A stretch of 64,000 nucleotides of DNA from Owenia fusiformis (Eukaryota > Annelida > Polychaeta > Sabellida > Oweniidae). The position numbers were made by a program, and so were the translations under genes. This document shows, piece after piece, positions 45,380-59,100 of the stretch; position 1 is the stretch's first letter, and every line of letters starts with the position of its first letter. The notes below the pieces were generated by a model, which was not told where the DNA came from, did not search any database, and was given only the letters and a program-made list of their open reading frames with translations. The stretch spans positions 6,704,366 to 6,768,365 of the forward strand of contig CAIIXF020000008.1 of NCBI GenBank assembly GCA_903813345.2, given 5' to 3'.

Positions 45380-48300
45380 ACACTCTGATCACCAATGATC
45401 CAACAGAAAAAGATATAAACTGCTAAAATAACTTACTATCTTTATTCGTAAATGACTAAATTATATTCCGTCTACATGAATAGAAAGACAATCCAAAGAT
45501 GAGATCAGAATCAGCAAAATTATTACGGCTAAATAATATTGTAAACAGCCAGTGAAATCACCAAAATTATACACTAATATATCTCACCCAGTTTTCAAAG
45601 AGCTTTGTCGTCCTCCCGGGCATGTTGGCCTTCTTTAGAAACACATCATTGACTTCAAAGCGATTCTCTAGGCTTCAAAACGATTCTTGATTACGAAAAC
45701 AGCTGATTTCCCAAACTATCAATGGCTGTCCACAATGTCAGAGTGTGCAAGTTAATCTCGAAACTCAAACAAAACGTTTTTATACATCAAAGTCTAAACA
45801 TATAACAATATGTTTGCAACATCAAAATACATGATTGATAACATCATAAGAACATGTTACATTCCAGTTAAGCTTTAAAAGTGCTCTTTATATGACAGAA
45901 AATCAAAAATATAAATGAGCTAATTTCCTAGTCACATGACCATCCAAAATGGCGGCCTCCATGAAAAATGTAAACAAATTTAAAATCCAAAACAGTTTCG
46001 TGAATTTGAAGCTCAATACAAAGTAATTATGCGTGAATTTCTCAACTACAATCAAGATCAATGTACCAGGTAAGGAGAAATGATATAAATATAGAAAATG
46101 ACGAACAGGATCGTCACAAGATCATGGTTTTGGTTAGTTGGAGTTTATTTTGAACAGTGTACTGAGATATTTTCTATTTCTTGCTCTGCTCTGTAAAAAT
46201 GTTGGGTCTTTATCTTTAGGCACTTGTGCATACATATCCAAATCAATACCAAACCGTTGGTAGAGTTGACGTGATTTTGGAGCACGTTTGAGACTGTGTC
46301 ATAGTCAGTATGTATAGTCAGTATGTATGTCTCTATGTAAACGGACACCAATTCTATACTCAGATCACCTTAACCTCTTCTTGCATATTTGATCGGAAAA
46401 CCTTGGTATGCCTTGAAGAAATTGTATTCAGATTACTTAGTTTTAGGATAATAATATGTTATAATAGGATTTTATTTTGTACTGATCATGATAATATGTC
46501 TCAAATGAATATCTTGATAAAACCCAAAACTTTAATCATGGTTATCGTAGGTTGTCTTTAAAACTAGATACATAATCAATACCTGACGAACTAAATATAC
46601 TTTTGCTTTGGGCAATTGGGTATTTAAGCAATGATTCTTTGGATCGAAATGATAAATTCTTCTTCCGAAGACATACTCCTTCAGACATTTATTAAAAAAA
46701 GAAACTTATTTACGATTATGGTAGCAATATTTCCCATTTTAATTGAAATTTGACTCATCGATTAAATTGTTAATTTTATCAAACATTATTGGGGTGTACA
46801 CATTTTATATCAATTAGATAGACTGTTTTATACAATGGTCAGAGCAATATCAGGTATATAATAGCAAGTGATAATTGGGATGATTGGGATTAGAGGGATA
46901 ATATCGGGGATGATATGGATATCATGGACTACCCACTATATGATACTTGTCCCTAACACGGTGTCCAACCCAAACGTTCTTACATGCACGACGAAGCGTT
47001 TCATTACTGAACTAAACAAAGAAACGCTCCGGAATAGGAAAAATGGCGATTTCTCATATAATGGGAATAAGAGGTATATGTTACTTATTTCGAGTATACC
47101 ATTCGATTGGTGTGATATCCATGTTGTACTTGTCTGGCTGTTGACGTTTGAAGCAATTGGGAAGAGCTGTACGAAGTAGTATATCTATCAAAATTCATAA
47201 ACGTATTTGTCATTCTATCGGTCAAAACTCCTTTTGTCGAGACATGTGATTAGTTGAGTCAAGATTGGAGCATCAGAGTAAAGTATAATGTAGTTAGTTT
47301 TTTACTATTGCAGACGTTTGCACCCTGCATAGACCTTTTAACACTTTACAAATTCTTTATTTTCTTGTTAATCAAAAGTACTTACTTTTAATCAAAATCA
47401 TCAGTTGATATCATACTTAAAATATAGTTGCGGGGAAAAAAGTAGAATATATATATAAAAAGTGAGTGAAAGCTCTCGTTACCGAGTGTATATGTAGTTT
47501 TTTGTAGCGGACACCCGGACAACACACTCCTTATCTAGAGTTCTAAGAAAAATCAGCTCAGAGACTGTATGTTCTTTATATTATGTAAGTTCATCATACC
47601 CTGGTATTTTTTACTCCAGTTAGTGGAAGTCGCTTAATATGTTCCCCAAGTGGTCATTTAAAAGTTGTCGCATTTGCCATCTTATTAGTCAACCTTATAC
47701 CACTAGGTGATTACGCATAGCAGCCATAGCTTTTTGATTTCTTAATGAGGACTTGCATGCATTACTGTACCAAATAACAAAATAATAACCTACTTATGTG
47801 AGGTAATAAATAAAAATGTTGGCAACAATCCAATGGTTGGGAAACAATAATAAACTAATAGTATGTATATCATTATTATATACATGATGGAATAATATAT
47901 ACACGATATACAACCGGAAAGACAAAACTCAAACCGAACATGAAAACCAAACCGAACATGAAAGCATAATTAGATCAATGACATCCAGAAACGTTTAGGA
48001 TATAACCCCATTATAGGCATAATTTAGATTAGTTTCTTTCGCAATCTTTGATGACAGTTTTTTTTGTAAATTCTATATTAGAACATCTTTTCAAATTTTT
48101 CAAATGCCTTAAATACAATCGATGGTTGAAAATGTTCCATACGTGCATGTAGCTAGACTGTTAAGTATACATTTGCATTTACCTCACCAAAATGTTGAAC
48201 ATTGTGTCAAATCCTTTTGTGCCTCAACTTTTGTAAAATTGCCTCGTCTTTATCAGATCTTTGCTACATCATTGATTAAGGTGAATTTTAATATTTCAAG

Positions 48301-51300
48301 AAGATTAAAATGCAATTGGCTAAACAAATGTCTAAATTTCGCTAATAGATTAGTTATGATGAGGACTATAGTTGCCGTTAGCAAATCTGCCAATAGGTTA
48401 AACTTCAACAACAAATCTGCAGTATGTTGCATTGATATCAACACGGGTTAATGTTAATTAATGAAATTGAAACTCCTCTTGCCAGTTCACAATTATCTCC
48501 AGAACGTATATCAGATTTACTGTATTGTGATAATACAATATTGAGAGTGCTTCAGTATGATTGAATACTGCCTTCAGTGTGTAAGAGGACTGAAGAAGTG
48601 TGTTACCGAACACCTAACTAGGATCGCTACACTTTACAGGAAATTGCTTTACACCAAGATCAATGCGTTCAGTTATAATGGCAGCAACGGTGTAACCCTG
48701 TTGTCTCTGCGGATGCTATGAGCTATGGTTCATATTAATATTATAGCCCCTCTTCTATATATATCTGAAAGATAGGCTTAAAATAGTGTTAATTGCAACT
48801 TTAAGTAAATGTGAGGTACTATCTAGTAATTGGCCATTTTGTTTGGCGAAAACAAGTTAAATATATGGGGATACTATAACTTGAATAAAACCACTTCCCC
48901 GGTTTGAGAACATTTGATTAAAAGGAAGATATGTCAAAAAGTGTCAAGAAAACGATATATATAGGTAAATAAAATGACTCAGAAATCAGTACATGATTAG
49001 GGCAATTTGATAATTTGAGCAGTACTGTGTATGAATGATATACCTCTTGATAGGCATAGCGTATACATTACATATTACACATACCCAATGACATACCGTC
49101 GTTTATACTTATCAATATTTAAAATTTTTAGAAATGGTGTCAACCTTAAAATGTTAAAAATCAACCCCAATACACAAAGGCATAAAACAGAGCCCCAATC
49201 TACTACACAGTCGTGTGTGAGATCCAATACAATGTATGTCATCAAAGTTCGTGTTACCATGACCAACATAACTTTCTCACGTTCTAAGCAATCGATACTA
49301 ACTCTTAGTGCTAAAGTAGGTTAATACTGATTTTTTATAATAATGTGTAGAAAATGACATTGGACATAAAGCACAAGTCGATGTCAACTGTACCCAGTGA
49401 TTGAACTGGTTGCATTTAAGGCAAGACACAAGTGTTTACTGGCTGAGAATCATAAAGCGCTAGTCGGGGAAATGTGAAGTGCGGGCACAGGAATAATAGA
49501 GGAATGATTATTCCACCAAAATCTCTTGAAAATCCAGAGCGACAAAAACAAGTGGATGATTACTATAGCTCTTCATCTAACATTTAGCACTAATTTCTGC
49601 AAAATCTATCCAATTTACACGGATTGGTTTTTATAATATGTGTACTAGTATACGGAATGTGTCTAACTTCAATTTTACAAAATTGAATCCCTCGCATATT
49701 AATGCTGTTAAAGGGCGAAAACTAAAAAAGAAAATTACCCTGATAGCAAATACATTATGGTGGTGCCAACATTTATCAAAATCATCAGGGCCTCTATAAC
49801 ACAACGCAGGGTATGTAAATCACAAAGTCAACCACTGAAGTTGCATAAAACACAACTATGGGTCCACCTGTGCCCATCAAATACTAATGATATCAGTAAA
49901 ATGGGACAACAATTGAATTTCGGAACCTGCAGACAATAGCACACAACCTTTGTGAACCCATATCCCACCAATCGATTTAGAGATGCTTATGAAGCATTGT
50001 ACATGTAAGTGGGCTTGACATTCAAAGTGATTAAATCAATGAAAGAACAAAGAATCTAGACTTGATGAAGCAATATGTTCTCCAGTGGTACAACCAACAG
50101 GCTTCTTCATATTCACCTTGATGGTTCCCCTCGCCGTAATTTATATCTGATCAAAAGATATTGAAGACACTAATCGTTACATGACGAACATGGTTTTCAT
50201 AGAGGCTGCTTACTTCAATGGTCGTTTTGTGATAAACCAGTGAACGAATGTCAAGTCGCAAACTGTTGTGCAATTTTCTTAGTATTGAAGCTTATTTTCG
50301 ATCACAGTGAAAATACTCTTAGCTTTTAATTGGTACTTCATCTGTCCTTGAGAAAAGTGGAGTTCTATTATATTGATCCATGTTCCCGTGATTGTATACT
50401 GCTGCCACCAAACACGATTATTGCGCTAACCTTAATCTTTAGCTTTTCGTTTAACATATCTTTAGGACAAGTGTGGTCAATGGGCATAATACTACAACCC
50501 TTTATGGCATAGGGAATTGTAGTGTAGTGTAGTATAATGTAGTGTAGCCTTGTATTTTCATTCCAAAGCTTGCTCACTTGCTTCCCTCTATTCATAGTGG
50601 AAGCACTCACAATCATATTTAGCACCCGATTGGGAGCCTTTTCCATTTTAAGGGTAGCCCGATTGTCATTTGATTAAGGCTAACAACACCAGAACACATA
50701 GAGAAGCTCATACGCCCTAAATACTCTCATGGGGGGATACTTGTTGCTGTTGACGCGGCTTTCTCAGCCTCGAGTGGTGAAGACCTACAGATGACATCAA
50801 TCCTATTGAATAATTCATTGAAGCCTGGAGCTGATCACCAGCAAACTCGAGAAAGAGAGATGTCGCAGTGCCAATACATCAACCCATCACCTATTACCAT
50901 CGACGTTTGCCAACTCAAGCGAGTCAACAGCTTTACCTAGCTAGGAAGTGTCAATGTAGATACTTTTTGATTCATTATAATTTGTAACTCACAGAGGAGT
51001 AGCCTTCTAGGCTGCAAGAGATGGGTGTTATGTGTACACCAAACACAAGCACGTACTCTCTAAAATAACTTTATTTGACAAACTGGCACGTGAGATAGAG
51101 ATTGAGGTCACCAAAATGCATTTAGAGCCTAATTATCAGACCTGGCAAAATCCATTATATCATGTCTTCGCGCAGTTAAATATAGGAAAGCCAACTATTT
51201 TCAAAATTTACGAGGATTATAGAAGAGGAGTAGTCGGAATGATTGTTTCACATCACAATATTATGCATTGGTAATGAAATGCCTATCATATTTCCCAAAG

Positions 51301-54208
51301 CTGGCACTGCTTATATGATCAAACCCGCATCACAATAATCATAAAATTTATTTTATCACTTATCCCATCACATATGCCATTGCCATTTATTACTACAGGG
51401 TGCGCCGATAAATACCCCCCCCCCTGAAGTATTATAATCCATTTGAAATTTTAATTTACAATACTATAATATGCTATTATACAGGAGAAATTTGCAAATT
51501 CTAAAATAATGTCACAAATTCTAAGTCTCAAAGTGACAAATAAAACAATCTTTAATTTTTAATTCAAGGTGATTTTTGCAGTCAATTATCCTATATCTGG
51601 TCATCCATGATGAACATTTTCATTGCTTATAATGCAACATTTGCAATAATTTATAGCTAATTTGTAATGGTAGTGTGATATTTTTCGGACACAAAATTAC
51701 ATATGGTATACATTTAATACATTTATTATTCCAATTGCAAATAATTAGAACAAGAGAAAGTTCCAACAAATAAAGACACATCATATACAGTGCATTCCCC
51801 ATAAAAAGAAATATTATCACCAAATTATCACTTATTCATAAAATGAGAATTGAATATTATGTTACAATTACATATTACAATCATTCACCGTACATTCATA
51901 CAGCATCTCCAATAATTACAGTGATTGAGGTATGCTCTGACGCAACTTTAATAACAAAAATATGAAGTATGATTAACTTACATCATTTTCTAAACTAAAC
52001 CCATCATTTCTGGTGAAGTGACGATAGTTTTCTTTCATGGGTTGCATTTTTATCGGGTCACCTTATAATTCATAGAAATTAAAAATAAGCTATTTTGAAA
52101 ATACCCACAAATAAACGTTATTACACGTCGCACGAAACTGGGGACAATTAGAGTAACATTATGGCGTCAAAATACCAAAACAATACAATGGGCAGTATAG
52201 GGCGCAATCAGCATTATAACGTCAAAAACGACAAGCGTTACATTTTGTCAAGTTTAGTCAACATAAAAATAAGATGCTTTATTCTTATTCAATCCTGGTA
52301 AAATTAACAGAGTAACAAGATCTCGAGGACAATATTTCTAAAATGTTTTTGATTTTTGAAAAACGGTCAGGAAGTCCACTCGGGGCGTTAGTAAAAATTG
52401 ATGTGTATGGGATTTGTGGTAAAAAATCGATGCGTTACATTTTTTCAAGTCTCTAAAAGCAACTCTTATTCTCTTATTATTTGAAAAATAAAGAAATCGG
52501 TTATTGTTTTGTAAATTTCGCCATGACAATATTGTGCAGTTAAATCTTTTTTGAAATCAGACCTAAATTAGAAGGTTAAATAAGGGTAAACTTATTGCTT
52601 GTCTCCTTCGCCTTCAAAACCTTACACAATTTAGAAAATCTTAAAAGCGTTCATATAAGACGATTTGAACTGTAGCCGCTAGGCAATTGTGACGTCATAA
52701 AAGCACATGTTTCAATGAATAAAATGTGAAATTTTAGTAAAATTCTGATCAGTATTACAAAAGTTATCCCGATTTCAACGAACCGTGCAAGCGTGAAATG
52801 TTACGTCTTACAGCGTATTTGACGATGTCGGAGTACATTTAACTTCAAAATTATGGTAGATCCTATCACACTTTCCATGGAAAAATAATTTCAGTGAAAT
52901 GCGAATAAAAAATACTTCAAAATGATATATAATGTACATAGTTAGCTTTTTAAATAAGGCAGATATTAACGCTTAAAGCTGAGATTACCCCGTATTTCCC
53001 GAATTATCCCCAGGTCCGTGCACGTCATATATAGTAATTACATTAGCATTGGTTACTTTTTATTTATATACAAGTGAAGTGCCTAGCTCAAAAACTCTTA
53101 TTGATGTCCTGAAAGTGGAATAGTAATTACAATGTTTGATATTTCGATCTGCTAACGAATTCCAATTTACTCTATTATAGTGTGTTTTACAGGAATACAA
53201 TCCTTTTTGTATAATTAGGTTGCATATTGTTTCATGACTTATATACAGGGAGAAAGTGATACGGGTTGAATTTCATAAAAATAGCTTAAATAAACTAGTA
53301 TTCTGCTCCTAATATAACAAAACAATACCATTAACTGTTACACACACGTGGCTAGATATGTGTTATTAGATGTTTTAATAATCGAAGGTTTTTGGTCAGA
53401 ACAATAAATGCACTTAAGACCATATAAAGTGGTTGGTCATTCCAATGAACTTAAAGGTTAAACAATTAGTGCAGGGGGGGGGGGGGGGTAGGTGCGATCA
53501 TCGACCAGTGTCAAAATATATTTAAGTTTGGATATGTCATCATTGGTCAAGAAGATGTTAAGCTAAATATTGACCTGATAGCTTAGAAAAAAATCAAAAA
53601 AAAAATCGAATTTTCTCTCTACAGTCCTTGTTGCCCCTTTAATAATATAAATATACAATTATGTGACGTCCAGAGTTAAAATGATTGGTCGTTACAGTTT
53701 GTCATCGGTAGATTTAAGTTACGATAAATCACATAACCTATACTCCTGAATAGGTAAAAAAATTAAAATGGTTTAGGCGTTAGACTTGACTTGTTCTTAG
53801 CCTAAAGCAGCATAAAACAACAACAATATTGTGTTTTTCAAAGCGATAATGAGAATGAGAAGCCTAAAGTCGAGTTCAAACGTTATTGCATAACCGCCAT
53901 TGGTTTAATAATTTAACAAGGTCTGGAATAATTAGCTTTGATCGGGTCGTCAAGAGAGTACAGCAATTAAATTATTTATCTGGGTCAAATACAATTACAT
54001 CTCCAAACATTTCGTTCAGGGCAATCGTGCCCCATTCCTTCTCTCGTGGGAGGTAGGAACGCACCAAACGAACTGTTCTGGGAAATGGGTCAAATATTTA
54101 AATTTTAGCTTTAAACGAGAACACAAACGTGTACAACATGTCCCCACCAATGGGTAATCCTATTAATTTTTTCATCCTAAATTCCAAACACTTATCAGTT
54201 GAAGAAAT
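45380..54208. other. Long AT-rich region without a supported gene
   Basis: Frames of 60-110 codons (for example 46868-47179, 48122-48451, 49031-49324, 51032-51274, all plus) are unrecognised and look like chance. A perfect AAAATGGCGGCC is at 45945-45956. TACAGGGTGCGCC at 51397 and GGGTCACCTTA near 52056 may be decayed transposon ends. A 16-base G-run lies at 53474-53489. If the eag first exon lies beyond the window, this is intron. Confidence 0.35.
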
Positions 54209-54890
54209 CTGTTAAAGAAAAAAATCAAAATGGCCTCCTTACCATTTATTAAAAAATCCCAAAAGCAGTCAGTTTGAGATTCCCATACAAAGAATCATTC
54301 CTGATTATTTGAAATCGATCCGTCAAACAGTTGGCCTGGAAATGTGTAGACAAGACTTTACAGACAAGATTTTAGGACGGAAAATCCAAAATGGCTGCCT
54401 TGACATTAAGAATGCCAAAAAACTAATCATTTTTATATTTTCCTTACAAGAATCATCCCTGAAAATTTGAAATCGATTCTATCAAACTGTTATCCGGAAA
54501 ATGGGTAGACAAGCCATCACGATATTAGGACGGAAAAACCAGAATGGCCACCTTAAAATTTACGCAGAATGATCAAAAAGTAATCAGTTCTAGATTTTCG
54601 TACAAAGAATCATTCCTAAAAATTTGTTATTGATCCCTCAAACAGTTTACCTGAAAATGCATAGACAAGACTTTACAGACAAGATTTTAAGACAGAAAAT
54701 CGAAAATGGCCGCCTTACCATATACCCAGAATGCCGAAAAATTAGCCAGATCTAGATTTTCATACTAAAATCATCTCTGAAAATTTGAAATTGATCCAGC
54801 AAATGGTTTGCTTGAAAAAGAGCAGACAAGACTTTACAGACACAATTTTAGCAAGAAAAATCCAAAATGGCCACCTTAAAATGAAGTGAG
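54209..54890 (+). repeat. 158-bp tandem array, ~4.3 copies
   Basis: Units start near 54209, 54366, 54520, 54681 and 54842. Each has 'aaatccaaaatggccgcctt' or a variant, a 'aatgcc.aaaa.taatcag' block, a 'tcatccctgaaaatttgaaa' block and ends 'agacaagactttacagac'. Two isolated copies lie at 29341-29830. Non-coding. Confidence 0.75.
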
Positions 54891-55212
54891 TTGAACAAGA
54901 TGTTAAACTTTAAAAAGCAACTGTAAAGTAGTTTTTATTAACGTTTGCAGACAAGGCTTTTAGCATTTGACTACAAAAATATGTGTAGACTTAAAGAAAA
55001 TTCATCCACATCTGTATGCACTCATAGGTTATCCCTGAAAATTTGAAGGGGACATACGTAGCGGTTTTGGAGAAAACTACCGGACTAGACAGACGAACGC
55101 GCCTCGATCGACAATATGGCCTAAAACTATGTGGTTGGAACATAAAAAACTATACAAACTGACTTGATTAAGACGATTTTAACAAATTAACATTATATAA
55201 ATAATCCCGTAC

Positions 55213-55763
55213 TAGGCCAGTCAATTGGTGAAAAAAACAGCCTAACCTAGGACAAATTGCAATAGTTTGCAAACTTGGTTTAAATTGTTGATCAATATTC
55301 ACCTTATATCATATAAAAAATATAGGAAAATATAATTAGTGGACAAATGTCAAATTTTACTTCATAGGTACCCCCTACGACCCACCCCTAAATTTGACTA
55401 TTTGTTTTAAAAAATTTTTTTTATCTATAATTGAATAGTTTTTTCAAGTTTTCTTGTTATATTATGATAATAGAATGACAAAACATAAATTTTTACCTAA
55501 GTAAACTTTCATTTGAGGCTTAGAATTTTTTGTTTCACCCTCGACGACCCCAAATGAGTCACTAAATGATTGACATTTCATGTATCTTTTCTTATATTTC
55601 TAGACTGGTGCATTCCAAAATGATTAAAAAAATCACGGTGATACATGTATATGGACATAACATATATGGGATACCGATATCATCAGTGGCATATTGGGGA
55701 AGAAAAAAATATATACGTTTTACATTTTCGCCCCGCCCACTTTTGGGGTGACCTTACTTTTGC
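55213..55763 (+). repeat. Left terminal inverted repeat of the 6-kb transposon
   Basis: Matched blocks against 60682-61218, from outside in: GGCCAGTCAATTGGTGA; CAAATTGCAATAGTTT; ATATAGGAAAATATA followed by AGTGGACAAAT; AGGTACCCCC; and GCCCACTTTTGGGGTGACCT followed by TACTTTTGC. Divergence between arms shows the insertion is not recent. Confidence 0.75.
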
Positions 55764-56164
55764 TAAATAATTATCAAACTATGCAGTATTTCCTAACAAT
55801 TCTACAACTTAAAGAATGATTTGGACATATTTCATTCAATATTAACTTTTATTAGAGTTTGGGACTCCTGTTTTGGACAAAATTATAACTGCAATTTGAA
55901 AAATCTGGAAAATGGGGGGGGGGGTATTTTGTAAGGCTAATACTGTATGTTTTGACATATATTTATGTCAAACCAAATCAAATGTGGCAAATTTGGGCCA
56001 TTGCACTTATTTATGTGCTTATGTGAAGGTATAATAGTGTATTTGTTTAAAATGAAAGTACAATCACTGATTTAGAAAGATTTGTGAAATCTTAAAATAC
56101 TAGTATCTCAGACTGCTACAGGGCATTGCAGATTTTGGACTTCAAGAGAGATTGCGGTTGGCAA

Positions 56165-59100
56165 TTAGTCATCGTTATTTATATTTGCACATATTCCTCT
56201 ACATTCACCACATGCCATGGAACAATCCATTCCATTCTTTCGACATGTGCAGTGCATTGTTGTGTAACCTGTCTTACAATTACATTTGATCACTTCTAAG
56301 AGTGAAGAAAGTCCTGTCGGTAAAGTTGTAGCAACTGGGAGATAGTGGCCATTGTTCATTTCCCATCCCCATTCTTCTGGTGGAAGATTTACCCCCATCC
56401 ATGATTGTACTTGATGATATACCATTAGGCTGTGGTGCTTTGCAGCATTGGATGTCGGTGGAAGCACTTTTGGATGAACAGACTCTCGACTAGAGGCAGC
56501 TTTCTCATGAAACTTTTGTAATCTCAATTTGTTTAAGGTTTGCCCAAGCTTACCTCCTAATAATGATACAAAGGCAGCTTCTCCTTCTTTTGATATCATG
56601 TCTTGTGTGGCATCATGCAATTTAAATGTACAAGCACTTTTCTGAAAGACATCAGATTTCTTTATCTGCCTCTCTGAGACTCGTTTCCCAACTCCAAATA
56701 GCCTTGATGTAGTATCACAACCAAGAAACGCATGAATGAATAGGATGTTGCTGCACACTATGTCACCTAAAGATAGTCTTGTATCTTTGAAGTTCTATAT
56801 TTTGGTTTTGTGTGTGGATTGCTTTGGTCCAGGCTTGAAGAATATGTTGTGTTCAATGTTGTAGGCGTGATGAATAAGCAGCACAAGGAGATCAGTGTCA
56901 TCTCCTACAAGAATGGTTTCAGAAGTTGCAGCACATTCAATTGCACTCTCTACAATGATAAGGTCTGCATCTGCCTCTGCATGGAAAACCTCACAACCAA
57001 TGGATTCTAGTCGCTGACAGCAGAAAAAAAAATTCTGCTTGTTTGTTTGATTCATTAAGAAATCTTCTTTCTTACATTGGAGTTTCATTGTGTTAATGAA
57101 TTGGATTACAGTCCCGGTGTTCACTCCATTTCTACGAAGATGAGTTGTATCTTTTGTGCTAGGGCCATTTTGGTACCCATCAAATACTATTTTAACATTT
57201 TGGTACCTCAACTGCACATAGTATACATATTGGCTTAAAATGTTCTCCCATGTAAAACCTTTTTGCCAAGGAATGCGATGAAGAAGGGCGCCTCCATCAA
57301 TCACATGTTGAATATCTTTGTCACTTGGCCCTGGTAAGGAAGATATTTTTGGTGTCCACAATGCTTCTGCCAGTTGTAATTTTACCGCTGGTCACATTAC
57401 ACCTTTTGATTCAAACAAAGCCGGTGGAAAGGAACAAAGCTCATAACCTAGAGCCTCTGACAAATCACCAGATTGTGTATCAGCTATGGTAAGGCATTGA
57501 AAAAGCAAAATAGGATCTCTGTGTGTTTCTTCATTGTTAACCTTGACTGCAGTTTTTGATCCTATGGTCACAGCTTGGCTTTTTCTTTTGAAGGAACACT
57601 CAGATACCTTTTTCCCAATCATAGATGCCACAATCACTTTGCCTAATTCTTTTGCGTCATATGCATTGACAGCAGAAGAAGCTGCAACTATGCAACGCTG
57701 TTACGTAATGATTGTTCAGGAAAAGGGGATTTCTTTCAACAAGGTATTTCAGGATACATTTAGCATCTGTTACATCTTTGATGATTCTTGTTGGTGTTGC
57801 ATCTTTATGCTGCTCACTTGTGGCATATGTTATATCAGTGAGTTCTTGCATTGCACTGCTTATCTCTCCATATGCAGGTGAGGAAAGAATCAACACCAGA
57901 TGCTGAATTTCAGCCATGCCCCTTCCTCTTGTGAGACCTCCTGTTGACTTGATGCTTCGCATCAGGCATTGCTCAATTATGAGATCTGCAGATACTCCTG
58001 CTCATGACCTATCTGATCGACGAATGACATGTAGCACATTCATAAAATGGGCATATACCCCTGGGCTCTGCTTTTCAAGATTATTCATTTTTTGGAGATA
58101 AAGATATACAGATATATAGATTGTGACCTGCTGCTGCAAAATATGGCAACATATCATGCAAACATTGGAGATGAAGTGTCCAACTCCCAATCCTTTCTCC
58201 TTTTATGAAGTTCCTAAATAGGTCGATCATATCCATATATTGCAACCATAGCTTTGCTGTTATTAGGTTTTGAAGTGAGTCCTTCTCAGCTTGAAGCTTT
58301 TCTCCAAAGACTGTTGCAACATCAATTTTGTCATCATTGTCATGAACATGATTTATTATCTTATCAAGGACAAGATGCAATTCCTTCGGGTCAATATGGG
58401 TAGTATCATTCTCTACTTCTACAAATGGTTGTTCTTGTGAATCATTTTGTTCTTCATTGGTCTGATCAAGATCAATGTCATATATCTGAGCTGCTAACAT
58501 AGTATTCAATGCACTATCAATCAGAAGGTGGCCTCTAACTGCCCTAGAAACTGCCTTACCAGATAACATATGACCAGCTGTATTTTCAGCATATACCAAG
58601 CTTAGGACAGCATCTAATCCTGACCCCTCCATGATGTGGCCTACAGAGCCAAGAAAACTCATCTTGGTATGGAATCCCCCTAGTCTTACAACCATTTTGT
58701 GAACATCACTGTCTTCTGGCTCATTTTCTACAGTTTTGTTTGCTTTCCACCCAAGTAGCTGATCAAATGTGATGACAGGAGTGCAGTTGTACCATCCAGC
58801 ATGAGATGCAACAAACTTCAAAGTGGAGTAGATACATGACATGTCACCTGGGTCCATTTCTATCATAGATAGAAACATGACTGAAGATTTACCAGGATGT
58901 TCCCCCTGATAAACCATCTGCATAAATCCTGACCAAAGTGGGCAAGGAGTCTTAAAAAGCAAGGATGATTTCCACACAAGATCAAACCCTGTTAAAGGTT
59001 TATCAAATGATTGTCTCACAAGCTCTTCATACCATAAACTACTAAACATATCATTGTCATTTGAATAGTAGTGAGTATTGGTGCGACCAATTGCCTCTAT

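Noticed and set aside
50157-50810. Two peptides (MVFIEAAYFNGRF near 50190 and VDAAFSASSGEDLQM near 50749) that resemble serpin motifs in the right order
   Set aside because: They are in different frames, no reactive-centre loop or other serpin motif was found, and short matches of this kind arise by chance.
51397-52066. Possible transposon with ends CAGGGTGCGCC and GGGTCACCTTA
   Set aside because: The inverted match is too short and diverged, and no target duplication is visible.
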